Source: Pseudanabaena sp. lw0831 (lineage in GTDB: Bacteria > Cyanobacteriota > Cyanobacteriia > Pseudanabaenales > Pseudanabaenaceae). From it: a DNA stretch of 64,000 nucleotides. The DNA is taken from the NCBI RefSeq assembly GCF_016584665.1, contig NZ_BBJB01000085.1, positions 1 through 64,000 of the forward strand, written 5' to 3'. Below the pieces are notes generated by a model, which worked only from the letters and a program-made list of their open reading frames with translations, was not told the origin of the DNA and did not search any database. Position numbers and translations under genes: made by a program. Of the stretch, positions 8,484-18,208 are shown piece by piece. The first letter of the stretch is position 1. Every line of letters starts with the position of its first letter.

Positions 8484-11090
8484 TTAGTCTGTTTGAGAAA
8501 GCGCGATCGCTTTCGAGCTTTTGACGATCACCTGCTCTGCGGCAGGTGCAGGCAGAGGACGTGAGAATAAATATCCTTGCCCATACTCGCAGCCTAATTT
8601 CTTTAGAATTTCCACCTGCTGCTCTGTCTCTACCCCTTCAGCCACGACACTCATGTTCAGGGTATGCGCCAACATCGTAATTGTGCGGACAATTTCGATA
8701 TTCTCACCGCCATCAGTCATTTGATTCACAAAAGCACGATCGATTTTGAGGATATTAATTGGAAAGCGATGTAAATAGCTCAGGGAAGAGTATCCCTGCC
8801 CAAAATCGTCAATACTCAGTTGAATATTTCGCGCCCTCAATTGAGCCAGTTTATTGATCGTCTGCTCACCTTGATCCATCAACGTACTTTCCGTGATTTC
8901 TAAACGGATAGAACCACCATCAATACCAGTTTCCGCAAGAATAACATCGAGCTTATCTAACAAATCAGGTTCGCGAATTTGATGGCTAGCTAAATTAATG
9001 CTCATCTTCAAATTAGCAGCTTCAGGAAATTTATGTAGCCAAGTTTTTAGTTGTTGACAGGCTTCTTTTAAAACCCAATCACCGACAGCAATAATTAATC
9101 CCGTATCTTCAGCAAGCGGAATAAACTCTATGGGAGAAATGAAACCACGTTTGGGATTCTTCCAACGGATGAGCGCTTCAAATCCTGATAATTCGTCAGT
9201 GATTAGAGAAACAATTGGCTGATAGTAAAGCTCAAACTCTTTATGCTCAAGGGCGTAATGCAGTTCACTCTCTAACTGAGTTAACCTGAGAGTCTGTTCA
9301 TACATCTCCTGATCAAAGAGTGTATAACGTCCTTTGCCCAGAGATTTTGCCCGATACATGGCAATATCAGCATCCCTCAGCAAATCAGCACAATTATCAT
9401 AATCGGGCGTGCTAATCACAATACCAATACTAGCGCTGGGGAAAATTGCCTCACCTTTGATGATTACGGGAGATAGAAACTTATTGAGAATGCGATCGGC
9501 AACTACTAATGCTTCTCCCACATCTTGAATGTCATCAACGAGAATTGTAAATTCATCACCGCCAAGCCTAGCAACTGTATCGATAGAGCGTAAGCAATCT
9601 TGTAAAAGCTCAGCGATCGCTTGTAAAAATAGATCGCCTACACTATGTCCAAGACTATCGTTAATCATTTTGAATCGATCTAAGTCAATAAAAAAGATTG
9701 CAAACAGATAATTAGAATGCCGTTTACTATATTTGATCGCATGTTCTACACGATCCATAAATAGATTGCGATTGGGTAAGCCTGTTAAGGCATCATGGGA
9801 GGCATCATGGGCGAGTAATTCGATTGAATCAGAAAGTGCAGAATTCAGTTCTCGTAGGCGTGAAATATACATATAGCTCTGCATCACAAGCATGGAGCCA
9901 ATATAAGTAAACAAAGCAGGTGCTACTGGTATCCACCAACCTGATAGAAATAGTAAATAGCTCCCACCAATAAGAAAGCCTGTACAGGAGATCACTGTAC
10001 CAGTTAGAAAAATCAAGCGTTTAGTCGAGAATATCCAAACAATTGCTGCCCCAGCAATTGCCCAAGCTGCAATCCATAGTTCTTCCCAAATATCTGACCA
10101 GACTCTAAATAGAGGGCGATTATCAAGTACTGCTCCCAGAACCAATTTGACAATATTTGCTTGGAATTCTACCCCCGAAATTTGAGCAGGTGAGGTTATA
10201 AAATTACTGCTGTAGGGAGTATAAAAAACATCATTAAGACTAGATGCCTGTGGCCCTATCAGGACAATGCGATCGCGCATTAGTTGCGGATCAATGCGAT
10301 TTTCTAAAATATCTTCAAGGGAAATATGGCGAAATTTTTGATAGGAGCCATGGTAGTTCATTAGAACTTGATACCCACCAGCATCAACATGAATATATCC
10401 ACCATCAGTGCTTTCTAAAGGTCTGAAAATCGTTTTGCCAAGTTGTAAATATCTGGATTCTGACGGTGGTGGTTCTATTCCTTGATCTTTTAAATATCTA
10501 AGCGCGATCGCTAAACCTAGACTTGGTAATCCTTCATCACCTTCAGGCACTGGATACAGTAAAGCACGGCGCAATCTTCCGTCAGGATCGATAATTATGT
10601 CATTCGCCGATACTTGACCTAATGCTTTTAAAGTGGGTGGTGGATTAATGACAGGGCTAAAGCGATCGCCAATACTTTTTTCGATGCCAATCAAGTTGGG
10701 AGTGGTTTTGAATACCTGCTCTAATTCTGCGTAGCCATCGCCTACAGGAATATCTCGATATAGATCTAAGCCAATAACTTTGGGCTTTTGATCGCGGATT
10801 TTACGCAAGATTTGGGCGAGTACATGATCGGATGCGGGCCATTTACCCAAATAACGAATATCAGACTCTTGCACCCCGACAATAATAATTCTTTCATCCA
10901 CTGGCTCCGCAGGTCGCAGTTGGATAAATAGATCAAAGGCTGCCCATTCACTAGGCTGCAACCATCCTAACCAGCGCAGCCCGAATATTAGCAAGTAGAT
11001 GCTGCCACTAGACAGGAAAAAACCTCCCCACTGCTGGAATCTAAGTGGTAATTTTCCCCAACTTGACTTTAAAGTTTTAATAGCGATCAT
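8484..11090 (-). CDS. CHASE2-GGDEF-EAL c-di-GMP enzyme
   Basis: An 868-residue membrane protein for synthesis and/or breakdown of cyclic di-GMP. An N-terminal membrane helix leads into an extracytoplasmic CHASE2 sensor (about residues 40-310). About three helices follow (roughly 330-405), then a GGDEF domain with intact GGDEF near residue 510 and an RSID inhibitory site five residues before it, then an EAL domain with EALIRW near 637, a DDFGQGYSSL loop and a KIDRAF motif. Both catalytic motifs look intact, although loop 6 has Gln instead of the usual Thr/Ser. Which activity dominates cannot be read from sequence. A small secreted ORF lies about 490 bases upstream on the same strand. Confidence 0.93.
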   Translation of the reverse strand: MIAIKTLKSSWGKLPLRFQQWGGFFLSSGSIYLLIFGLRWLGWLQPSEWAAFDLFIQLRPAEPVDERIIIVGVQESDIRYLGKWPASDHVLAQILRKIRDQKPKVIGLDLYRDIPVGDGYAELEQVFKTTPNLIGIEKSIGDRFSPVINPPPTLKALGQVSANDIIIDPDGRLRRALLYPVPEGDEGLPSLGLAIALRYLKDQGIEPPPSESRYLQLGKTIFRPLESTDGGYIHVDAGGYQVLMNYHGSYQKFRHISLEDILENRIDPQLMRDRIVLIGPQASSLNDVFYTPYSSNFITSPAQISGVEFQANIVKLVLGAVLDNRPLFRVWSDIWEELWIAAWAIAGAAIVWIFSTKRLIFLTGTVISCTGFLIGGSYLLFLSGWWIPVAPALFTYIGSMLVMQSYMYISRLRELNSALSDSIELLAHDASHDALTGLPNRNLFMDRVEHAIKYSKRHSNYLFAIFFIDLDRFKMINDSLGHSVGDLFLQAIAELLQDCLRSIDTVARLGGDEFTILVDDIQDVGEALVVADRILNKFLSPVIIKGEAIFPSASIGIVISTPDYDNCADLLRDADIAMYRAKSLGKGRYTLFDQEMYEQTLRLTQLESELHYALEHKEFELYYQPIVSLITDELSGFEALIRWKNPKRGFISPIEFIPLAEDTGLIIAVGDWVLKEACQQLKTWLHKFPEAANLKMSINLASHQIREPDLLDKLDVILAETGIDGGSIRLEITESTLMDQGEQTINKLAQLRARNIQLSIDDFGQGYSSLSYLHRFPINILKIDRAFVNQMTDGGENIEIVRTITMLAHTLNMSVVAEGVETEQQVEILKKLGCEYGQGYLFSRPLPAPAAEQVIVKSSKAIALSQTD

Positions 11091-11578
11091 TAAAAGAAGT
11101 TTAGTTGAACTTGCTTCGTTAAGCCTAACTTGTAGTCGTAATTCCTAAATAGGCTACAAGCTATGGTAAGGATTGCTAAGTTTTAATGCTGATATCAAAG
11201 CGATTTAATCCTACCAAATTAATGCTTTGATGTATGCAAGCTCTTTGTCGTAAGCTAACGTGAGTTGGGGCTATGAGTTGGGGCTAATTTATATAGCCAT
11301 ATTCACTTTTCCAGAGGGTGTGCGGCGGTGCGAAGCACTGCCGCGCAACACTTACAACACTTATTAGATAAAATTAAAAAAGAAGGACATGCTGAGCATG
11401 TCCTTCTTTTGTTTGAAATTAAGCATTATGGCTGTTTCTTTATATTTTATAGATGAACTAATCTATTAACTATATTAGAGCTAGAATGCAAGGCTTACTA
11501 TTAACTAAATTGTAGATAACTCTATAACTGTTGCTAAGAGAGCTAAAAGACTTAATCGCGCTAGATCGAAAACAGAGT
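11091..11578. other. Gene-free spacer with hairpins and a 13-base tandem duplication
   Basis: There is no convincing coding region in 488 bases. It holds an exact tandem copy of TGAGTTGGGGCTA (11261-11273 and 11274-11286), an imperfect G+C-rich hairpin with GAA loop (11318-11352) and a perfect terminator-like hairpin (11379-11411). Confidence 0.6.
11379..11411. terminator. Perfect 15-bp hairpin with T-run
   Basis: Arms 11379-11393 and 11397-11411 (AAAAGAAGGACATGC) with loop TGA. It is flanked by A and T runs and lies downstream of the small minus-strand ORF at 11579. Confidence 0.65.
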
Positions 11579-11806
11579 TTACAAAATAGGATTTTGCAAA
11601 AGTAGTGATTGAGATGGTGTAAACACAACATTTAAGTGTAAGCGAGAGCCTCCACCTTGAGTACGTTGTGGTTTAGGACGATCAGTTGGGGTAAATCCCG
11701 CTTGATCATTTGCCAAAGCTAGTTCTGGTTGACCGACTGCAAAAATCATCCCCCCGATGAAGGCAACCGAAGCTGGCAGAATATTTTTGTATGACTTCAA
11801 CAACAT
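11579..11806 (-). CDS. Small secreted protein of unknown function
   Basis: A 75-residue ORF with a clear signal peptide: a basic start (MLLKSYK), a hydrophobic stretch to about residue 25, and an ALA-type cleavage site before NDQAG. The mature part is only about 43 residues and contains RPKPQRTQGGGSR. That Gly/Arg-rich segment recalls the start of cyanobacterial DUF928 proteins, which often lie beside CHASE2 genes. If so, this would be a truncated member; the match is short and I hold it loosely. A hairpin follows the stop. Export is well supported, function is not. Confidence 0.5.
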   Translation of the reverse strand: MLLKSYKNILPASVAFIGGMIFAVGQPELALANDQAGFTPTDRPKPQRTQGGGSRLHLNVVFTPSQSLLLQNPIL

Positions 11807-12016
11807 ATAGATTCTGGCTCTTAAGCTACATACCAGATTTTACCCGATTTATGTAGAAAAGATTACTTTATATAACTTTTTGATAACTTTTTTTGCTCCA
11901 AATTCTTTTGACTGAACTCTTTCAGAAATATATCTAAATAATCCTTAATAATCCTTAACAATTCTCAGTAACAAAAAAAACTAGCACTGAATGCTAAGTC
12001 CTTTTTTTTTTTTGAT

Positions 12017-12088
12017 GGGCGCTGACGGGCTCGAACCGCCGACATTCTCGGTGTAAACGAGACGCTCTACCAACTGAGCTAAGCGCCC
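12017..12088 (-). tRNA. tRNA-Val, anticodon UAC
   Basis: On the minus strand the 72 bases fold into a standard cloverleaf. The acceptor stem is GGGCGCT/AGCGCCC, the D arm GCTC...GAGC, the anticodon stem TCTCG/CGAGA with loop TTTACAC (anticodon TAC), and the T arm GGCGG/CCGTC with loop TTCGAGC. The 3' CCA is not encoded. A long T run (on the + strand, just left) lies next to the 3' end. Confidence 0.95.
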
Positions 12089-12170
12089 TTTCTTGGTCTG
12101 TTTTTTTGACCTCAATTAATATAGCAGATAGCGATCGCATTTAGTCAACTATTTAGTCACAACCAATTTT

Positions 12171-12248
12171 GATATTTTTAGCGCCTACGGCGCTAAAAAT
12201 ATCTCGCAGACAAAAAGGTGGGGCGCATTGCGCCCCACCTTTTTGTCT
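12171..12248. repeat. Two adjacent perfect hairpins
   Basis: First hairpin: arms 12171-12185 and 12189-12203, loop TAC. Second: arms 12208-12226 and 12230-12248, 19 bp with loop ATT. The second overlaps the stop codon of the minus-strand deaminase gene and has T-runs, so it should serve as that gene's terminator. Confidence 0.8.
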
Positions 12249-13605
12249 ACTCAACTAGCTTACGTGCAATCTTATTAATACGTTCGATCAGCGTTGGTAA
12301 ATCTAGCGTGGTTAATTGACCGCGATCGACTACTTTGCGACCATTGATAAAGCTGTAGTCCACTGATGGCACTGGGCAAAATATTAAAGCTGCAACCAGA
12401 TCGTGATGTGCGCCCGCAAATTGCGATCGCTCAATATCGATCGCTATAAAATCCGCCGCCATATTTGGGGCGATCGAGCCAATGTCATCACGACCCAAAA
12501 CCCTAGCGCCACCCAATGTAGCAATTTCCAAAATCTCCCTAGCACTCATGGATGTGGGGTCGCACTCATTCACCCGCGCCAATAAAAAAGCAGTGCGAGC
12601 TTCTTGCAAAAGATTGCCTGTGTCGTTTGAAGCAGAGCCATCTACACCCAAGCCCACAGGCACTCCATGATTCAGCATTTTCCTGATTGGAGCAATGCCA
12701 CTACCAAGGCGAGTATTACTGCAAGGACAATGTGCTACACCTGTCCCCGTGCGTGCAAATTGTGCGATCGAGTCATCACTCAGCTTTACACAATGGGCAT
12801 GCCAGACATCATCACCTAGCCAGCCAACAGACTCAGCATAGTCTCCAGGGGGTTTACCGAATTTGGCTAGGCTGTAGTCTACATCCGATTTGTTCTCGGC
12901 TAGATGTGTATGCAATCTCACACTGGTATACGATCGCGCCATTTTTGCCGACTCGACCATTAAGTCTGGGGAGACAGAGAATGGAGAACAGGGCGCTAAA
13001 GTCATCCGTAACATGGCAAAGCGAGAAGAATCATGATATTGCTCGATCAGTCTTTGCGAGTCCTTGAGAATATCAACTTCCTTCTCAACTAAAGCATCAG
13101 GTGGAAGTCCACCTTGACTTTCACCGACGCTCATACTGCCACGACTTGCATGAAATCGCATTCCAATCTCTTGGATTCCTGCTATTTCATCATCCAGTTT
13201 GCAATCATTGGGATAGATATAAAGATGATCGCTCGCTGTTGTACAACCAGACAGAATTAGTTCAGCCGCCGCCATCTGAGCGCTGATATAGATACTCTCA
13301 GATGTGAGCTTTCCCCAAATGGGATAGAGAGTTTGCAACCAATTAAACAGAGTGCAATTTTGGGCGGCGGGAATAACTTTGGTGAGAACTTGATAAAAAT
13401 GGTGATGGGTATTAACTAGCCCTGGGAGAACAATATGTTTACCCTGTAAGTCCAGCACCTCATCGGCAGTTTGAGGTAATTCAGTGGTCAGCCCCACCTG
13501 CTCAATCTCGTTATCTCTGACAAATATAGCTGCATCATGGAGTTCGCGGCGATCGCGATCCATGGTGACTAAGGTATGGATATTTTTGACTAGCAGTGTG
13601 GACAT
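12247..13605 (-). CDS. 8-oxoguanine deaminase (amidohydrolase)
   Basis: A 452-residue metal-dependent amidohydrolase. Metal ligands are visible in NTHHHF (residues 65-70), HTHLAEN (second His pair), HAHCVKLS and VDGSASND (metal-binding Asp). The blocks SRGSMSVGESQGGLPPD, APCSPFSVSPDLM and HCPCSNTRLGSGIAP are those I associate with 8-oxoguanine deaminases, which convert 8-oxoguanine to urate and salvage oxidised purines. Length fits the family. The gene stands alone with a strong hairpin at its 3' end. A related atrazine chlorohydrolase-like or guanine deaminase specificity is the main alternative. Confidence 0.85.
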   Translation of the reverse strand: MSTLLVKNIHTLVTMDRDRRELHDAAIFVRDNEIEQVGLTTELPQTADEVLDLQGKHIVLPGLVNTHHHFYQVLTKVIPAAQNCTLFNWLQTLYPIWGKLTSESIYISAQMAAAELILSGCTTASDHLYIYPNDCKLDDEIAGIQEIGMRFHASRGSMSVGESQGGLPPDALVEKEVDILKDSQRLIEQYHDSSRFAMLRMTLAPCSPFSVSPDLMVESAKMARSYTSVRLHTHLAENKSDVDYSLAKFGKPPGDYAESVGWLGDDVWHAHCVKLSDDSIAQFARTGTGVAHCPCSNTRLGSGIAPIRKMLNHGVPVGLGVDGSASNDTGNLLQEARTAFLLARVNECDPTSMSAREILEIATLGGARVLGRDDIGSIAPNMAADFIAIDIERSQFAGAHHDLVAALIFCPVPSVDYSFINGRKVVDRGQLTTLDLPTLIERINKIARKLVE

Positions 13606-13712
13606 GGATTTGGCTAAGATTTAGAATGTGATTTTTTGCCAGAGCGGAGTGCTGGAAAGTAAGTTTTGATTTTTACACTAGAGTCTAGTAATTAATTGTC
13701 ATCGTTGTAACC

Positions 13713-13813
13713 TATAGCAATGCTTGAGTTAGTTAGGACAAATCAAAACCCAAAAGAGTAATGGCGGCGCGAAGCGCCGCCATTACTCTTTTGGGTTTTA
13801 TGTCCTAGCTATA
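13713..13813. repeat. Palindromic repeat element, family A, with 26-bp hairpin
   Basis: A perfect 26-bp hairpin (13745-13770 with 13774-13799, loop GAA) sits between outer boxes TATAGCAAT...TAGGACAAATCAAAAC on the left and TGTCCTAGCTATA on the right. The same left boxes occur at 37497-37548 without this inner palindrome. Confidence 0.8.
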
Positions 13814-13862
13814 CATTCAGTAGGTTACATTTGCAAAAAGGTATGTTTTTATTAAACCGAGT

Positions 13863-14567
13863 TCAATATTTATATATTTCAGGAAACTGCTTTCTTAAAT
13901 GGGCAAGTTTCGGAAGGTCATGAGCGACTACATAAGGATAGTCGGGATTGTGAACAATAAAATCTTGATGGTAATCCTCTGCTGCATAAAAACTCTCTAA
14001 AGGAGCTAACTGAGTCACCACAGGTTTAGAAAAACTTTTGGTCTGGTTGAGACGTTCAATATAAGCTGCTGCGATCTGCTGCTGCTCACTATTCGCGAAA
14101 AATATAGCCGAACGATATTGAGTGCCGCGATCAGGCCCTTGTCGATTTAGTTGGGTTGGGTCATGCGCTACATAAAAGTATATTTCAAGAAGCTTCTCGT
14201 AGGATATTTGGGAAGGATCGTAGGTGATTCTGATGGATTCAGCATGTCCTGTTCGTCCAGAACCGACAGCTTCATAATTAGCAGTTGCAGCACTTCCGCC
14301 AGAATAGCCAGAAACAACATTAGAAACTCCTTTAAGATGCTCAAACACTGCTTCTGTTCCCCAAAAGCACCCTCCTGCGAATACGGCTGTCTTCATTCCT
14401 TTCTGATTGACAGTAGGGATAGCAGTAGAAGTTTGAGTTGCGCTAGACTCAGTGTTACGAGGCTCAGTATTAATCGCCTTACCCGAAACAAGAGAGTTCA
14501 GAAATAAAGATGCGATCGCGAGACTACCAATAATGCCGCCACAAACATATAAACTTCGCTGAAACAT
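13863..14567 (-). CDS. msrA: Peptide methionine-S-sulfoxide reductase with membrane anchor
   Basis: MsrA reduces the S form of methionine sulfoxide in damaged proteins. The catalytic motif GGCFWGTE has its nucleophile at Cys67. SGYSGG, the GRTGHAE segment, LLEIYFYVAHDPTQLNRQGPDRGTQYRS and AEDYHQDF are all family hallmarks. The first about 55 residues are extra: a hydrophobic helix (residues 8-28) and a Ser/Thr-rich linker, so this copy is membrane-anchored or exported and probably acts in the periplasm or lumen. The resolving cysteines seen in some MsrA C-termini are absent. Monocistronic. Confidence 0.95.
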   Translation of the reverse strand: MFQRSLYVCGGIIGSLAIASLFLNSLVSGKAINTEPRNTESSATQTSTAIPTVNQKGMKTAVFAGGCFWGTEAVFEHLKGVSNVVSGYSGGSAATANYEAVGSGRTGHAESIRITYDPSQISYEKLLEIYFYVAHDPTQLNRQGPDRGTQYRSAIFFANSEQQQIAAAYIERLNQTKSFSKPVVTQLAPLESFYAAEDYHQDFIVHNPDYPYVVAHDLPKLAHLRKQFPEIYKY

Positions 14568-14648
14568 ATTCTTAAGAGCTTTAACTTTATGGATTGTATA
14601 AGTAGTACGAAGTGCGATCGCTATTGGATGAATTTACATAGAAAATTG

Positions 14649-14679
14649 TAAGAGACTCACCCGCAGGGTGAGTCTCTTA
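14649..14679 (-). terminator. Perfect 14-bp terminator hairpin of the histidine kinase gene
   Basis: Arm TAAGAGACTCACCC (14649-14662) pairs with 14666-14679; loop GCA. The inner arm contains the kinase gene's stop codon. Confidence 0.75.
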
Positions 14680-16386
14680 TGTGGCTATCGGCAATAAAAC
14701 ACTAACGATCGTGCCTGCGATCGGTGAAGATTCAATTTCTAATATGCCACCATGCGCTTCTACAATCTTTTTGACGATCGCCAAACCTAAGCCATTCCCC
14801 GAAGGTTTAGTGGTAATAAATGGCTTTGTTAAATTCGGTAAAAGCTCAGAGGGAATAGGTGTGCCTCTATTTTGTACTTGCATACAAATTTGGCGAGAAC
14901 TGATCAAAGAAGAAAAACTTACAGAAATTTTTTCACCTTCTGGTACTGCTTCACAGGCATTTTGTAATAGGTTGATCAAGACCTGAGTTAATTTATCTTT
15001 ATCTCCGAAGATTATCAGTGGTTCAGGCATTGCTTCAAAACCTATTTGCTTGCCAATTGCAACTTGCGTACTAGAAATATTTTTAATTAGCTCCAAAGTT
15101 AGTTCGTTCATATCAATAGGAATGACTTGAATAACCTCATGTTTTGCATAGAGTAGAATCTCATTTAAAAGTCGCTTAAGACGTTCTGCTTCATCTAAAG
15201 CTAGGGTTAATCGCTTCCTCGCATTCTCAGACAGTTCCATTCGATGAAAGAAGTCTAAGCCCATCATTACTGTGGTTAGAGGGTTGCGAACTTCATGAAC
15301 AATTGTGGCAGCCAGTTCTCCAATTTCTGAAAGCCTTTCCATTGTTTTAATCGTGCGCTGTTGCTCTTGTTGCCGCTCGGTAATATCTTCAGCAATTCCA
15401 GCAACTCGATAAATTTGCCCATTTTTATCAATAATCGGAAAAGCTTGATCTCGAATGATTCTGAGACTGCCATCTGGTCGGACAATCCGATATTCAAGAT
15501 CGTAATTACCTCCATCTAAAAATACCTTCTTAAATGCTATTGATATCCTCTCTCGATCTTCAGGAATAACAGCATTTAAGCAAACTGCGCCATCCTCATA
15601 CCATTGTTCGATGGGAATACCCCATACTTTCTCAAACATTGGACTCATGTATATTGGCTTCCTATCATGGGAATACATCCATACCAACGGCTCCAAATTT
15701 TCCGCAATCAAGCGTAACTGTTCTTCACTCTTTTGTAAGGCTTGTTCTACTTCCTGCCGTTCTTTGATCTCAGAATGTAATGCTAGATTTATTTCTTGTT
15801 GCTTTTGATAGAGATTATAGTTGTCAATGGCTGTAGCAGCGCGTTCAGCAAAAATTTCCACCAATATCATTTCTTCATGAGTAAATTTACGTGGTTGCCG
15901 ATGAAAAGAACAGATCGTGCCAATAATTTCCCCAGTTGGAAGTCTCAAAGGTGCTCCTAAATAAGCTAAATAGCCATCTGGTGGTTCGCCGTAACTTTTA
16001 TCTATAGATGTGTCTTCTACATATAGGCATCTACCATTACGAATTACAGTTTCAGTGAGAGTACCATGCAAACTAATTTGATAGTCTTCCTCGATACCCA
16101 TATCAATTGAGCTAGCTAAAACTCTTTCAAATCCTTCACGACATAGAGTTACTACTGCCCAATCTAAGTCCAGTAATTCACTAACGCTATTTGCTACTAG
16201 TTGGAGATAGCCTTTCAACTCACCTGTACGATAACTGAGAGAGGATAGGACTTCTAAGGTTCGTTGTTGCTTTTTAATGCGGTTTCGACTAGGCAGCAGC
16301 AAAGCTGAAATGGTAAATTTAATGCCTTTTAGAAATACTTTAACTAACTTCAACATATAGCGATAAAGACGGTTCAGGTATTTCAT
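14677..16386 (-). CDS. GAF-PAS sensor histidine kinase
   Basis: A 569-residue soluble or peripherally bound sensor kinase. After a basic, hydrophobic N-terminus (residues 1-35) come a GAF domain (about 40-195), a coiled coil, a PAS/PAC domain (about 220-340, with the PAC-like GIAEDITERQ), and HisKA with H-box ATIVHEVRNPLT. The ATPase domain has N-box INLLQNACEAV and G-box GNGLGLAIV. All kinase motifs look intact. No response regulator is adjacent on this strand, so it is an orphan kinase. The signal is unknown; the GAF Cys pattern does not clearly mark a bilin-binding site. Confidence 0.92.
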   Translation of the reverse strand: MKYLNRLYRYMLKLVKVFLKGIKFTISALLLPSRNRIKKQQRTLEVLSSLSYRTGELKGYLQLVANSVSELLDLDWAVVTLCREGFERVLASSIDMGIEEDYQISLHGTLTETVIRNGRCLYVEDTSIDKSYGEPPDGYLAYLGAPLRLPTGEIIGTICSFHRQPRKFTHEEMILVEIFAERAATAIDNYNLYQKQQEINLALHSEIKERQEVEQALQKSEEQLRLIAENLEPLVWMYSHDRKPIYMSPMFEKVWGIPIEQWYEDGAVCLNAVIPEDRERISIAFKKVFLDGGNYDLEYRIVRPDGSLRIIRDQAFPIIDKNGQIYRVAGIAEDITERQQEQQRTIKTMERLSEIGELAATIVHEVRNPLTTVMMGLDFFHRMELSENARKRLTLALDEAERLKRLLNEILLYAKHEVIQVIPIDMNELTLELIKNISSTQVAIGKQIGFEAMPEPLIIFGDKDKLTQVLINLLQNACEAVPEGEKISVSFSSLISSRQICMQVQNRGTPIPSELLPNLTKPFITTKPSGNGLGLAIVKKIVEAHGGILEIESSPIAGTIVSVLLPIAT

Positions 16387-16546
16387 GAAAAGATGCTCAG
16401 CTGAAACTCAGCTTTTACTAATTAATTATTTAAAGGTAAATCATATTGCAGAGATAGAGAAGAGTAATAATTATTTATATAAATTCTCAACTTTTTTGAT
16501 GTTAGCTGTTTACGCTACCAAGCACAATCTAAGATTTTTCCTTACA

Positions 16547-16636
16547 GCAATTTCCGATCAAACGAACTACAATAATTTTTTTGAAAGTGTTGCTTAGTAA
16601 TACTTTCAAAAAAATTATTGGTTCGGGTTTGAGCGC
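16547..16636. repeat. Palindromic repeat element, family C, copy 1
   Basis: The left box, with TTACAGCAATTT directly before CGATCAAACGAAC, and the right box GGTTCGGGTTTGAGCGC frame a perfect 18-bp A/T-rich hairpin (16571-16588 with 16602-16619). The same boxes frame a different palindrome at 18318-18405. No gene is evident in the rest of the 332-base spacer (16387-16718). Confidence 0.7.
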
Positions 16637-16718
16637 AAAGCGCTGTAAATGAATTTTGGTCAGCATCGCAATTTTAGTGTGGCGATCGCTAATTTTTTTT
16701 TACAATAACGTGGTTGAT

Positions 16719-17471
16719 ATGAGTGACTTTACTTTAACTCCTTCGAGTGAGACATCTGCAAAAAAGCTGATGGTAAGTCTTGACGAGGCTCAAGCCCAAC
16801 AATTGCAACTAATAGGAAACTTCTCTCATGAGATGCGAACTCCATTAAGTTTGGTATATGGCTATATGCAAAGCATACACCGCCGTAATGAAAACCTTAC
16901 GGATCTCCAAAAGAATGCCCTAGAGATTGCTATGTTTGAAATGAAGCATACCATTCAATTATTGCAAGAATCTCTTGATCTAGCAAGATTAGATTGTCAC
17001 GCCATTTGTTTGCGCCGCGAATCAGTGCCATTGCATGGGTTAATATCTGAAGCGATCGCATTTTCTCCGCAAGTCAAATCTCGTGAAATTACCGTTGAAT
17101 CTGAGGAGTCAAATATTTTAGTGCTAGCTGATGCTGCTCGCCTCCAACAAGTTTTATTAAGGTTGATTGATAATGCTGTGAAGTATTCGGATACTGCGAT
17201 TACGATTAGATTAGAAAAGTCAGGAGATTATGTGGCGATCAGTATCTGCGATCGCGGTTGTGGTATTGACCTGCAAGATCAACTAAATATTTTTAACCCT
17301 TTTTATCGTGTTGATCGCTCCCGTAATCGTGACACGGGTGGAGCAGGCTTGGGTTTGGCGATCGCCAAGGTTTTGGTTGAAGGTATGGGCGGAACTCTAA
17401 ATGTGTATTCTCAACTAGGCGAAGGCAGTATCTTTAAGATTATTCTCAAATCTCTTGTGAGTAGTGCTTGA
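16719..17471 (+). CDS. Sensor-less histidine kinase
   Basis: Histidine kinase core without an obvious input domain. The H-box is NFSHEMRTPLS (His37 from ATG 16719), N-box RLIDNAVKYS, G1 DRGCGID, and G2 AGLGLAIAKVL. I prefer ATG 16719 because the N-terminal extension from TTG 16656 reads through a HIP1 site and a T-run and looks non-coding. The OmpR-type regulator gene starts 56 bases downstream, so the two form a two-component pair. Without a sensor domain the kinase probably gets its signal from another protein. Confidence 0.85.
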   Translation: MSDFTLTPSSETSAKKLMVSLDEAQAQQLQLIGNFSHEMRTPLSLVYGYMQSIHRRNENLTDLQKNALEIAMFEMKHTIQLLQESLDLARLDCHAICLRRESVPLHGLISEAIAFSPQVKSREITVESEESNILVLADAARLQQVLLRLIDNAVKYSDTAITIRLEKSGDYVAISICDRGCGIDLQDQLNIFNPFYRVDRSRNRDTGGAGLGLAIAKVLVEGMGGTLNVYSQLGEGSIFKIILKSLVSSA

Positions 17472-17527
17472 TGTCTATGCTACTCACACCGAGCATTATT
17501 CATGATGTTTAATATATCTATAAATTT

Positions 17528-18208
17528 ATGTCAACTAAAATTCTCTTAATAGAAGATGATATCAGGCTAGCGCAGTTTATTGAAATGGAGTTAACTTGCG
17601 AGGGCTATCAAGTGAGCATGTCTCACAATGGGTTAGATGGACTAACTCAAGCTAGACAGGAACAACCTGATTTAGTAGTTTTGGATTGGATGATGCCAGG
17701 ATTATCGGGGGTAGAGATTTGTCGAAGGTTGCGAGCGACTGGGAGTAAAGTTCCGATCATTTTGGTTACAGCAAAGGATGATATTAGCGATCGCGTGGCG
17801 GGGTTAGATGCTGGTGCTGATGATTATGTAATCAAGCCTTTTAGTATTGAAGAGATGCTTGCCAGAATCCGTTCTAATTTACGTCGTACTAAGGCAGAAG
17901 ATAGTGACACGCTCCAATTTGAAGACCTAAGTCTAAATCTCCGTACACGCGAAATATTGCGTGCTGGAAAGGCGATCGAGTTGACGGTGCGAGAGTTTGA
18001 GTTGTTGGAATATCTAATGACTCATCCCCAGCAGGTCATGACTCGCGATCAGATCTTAGAAAATGTTTGGGGTTATGATTTTGGCGGTGATTCTAATGTG
18101 ATTGAGGTTTATGTTCGTACTTTGCGGCAAAAGTTAGAAATTGATAATACTTGCCGACTAATTCAAACTGTTCGCGGCATCGGCTATGTTCTGCGTCTTA
18201 GTAAGTAA
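17528..18208 (+). CDS. OmpR-family response regulator
   Basis: A 226-residue two-domain regulator. The receiver domain has the acidic pair EDD (residues 9-11), phosphoacceptor Asp53 in VLDWMMPG, the Thr of VTAKDD and Lys in VIKPFS. The winged-helix domain runs from about residue 130 (LTVREFELLEYL, then VYVRTLRQKLE and IQTVRGIGYVLR). It is likely phosphorylated by the kinase directly upstream. The last codons and stop lie inside the left arm of a perfect 28-bp hairpin. Target genes are unknown; the secreted protein and redox genes downstream are on the same strand but behind three hairpins. Confidence 0.93.
   Translation: MSTKILLIEDDIRLAQFIEMELTCEGYQVSMSHNGLDGLTQARQEQPDLVVLDWMMPGLSGVEICRRLRATGSKVPIILVTAKDDISDRVAGLDAGADDYVIKPFSIEEMLARIRSNLRRTKAEDSDTLQFEDLSLNLRTREILRAGKAIELTVREFELLEYLMTHPQQVMTRDQILENVWGYDFGGDSNVIEVYVRTLRQKLEIDNTCRLIQTVRGIGYVLRLSK

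Noticed and set aside
12687-13067. 126-residue + strand ORF
   Set aside because: Antisense to the 8-oxoguanine deaminase gene; His/Ser-rich odd composition typical of a shadow frame.
17528-18208. Naming the response regulator as a specific known cyanobacterial regulator such as RpaB or NblR
   Set aside because: The N-terminal sequence does not match what I know of either; a name would be a guess.
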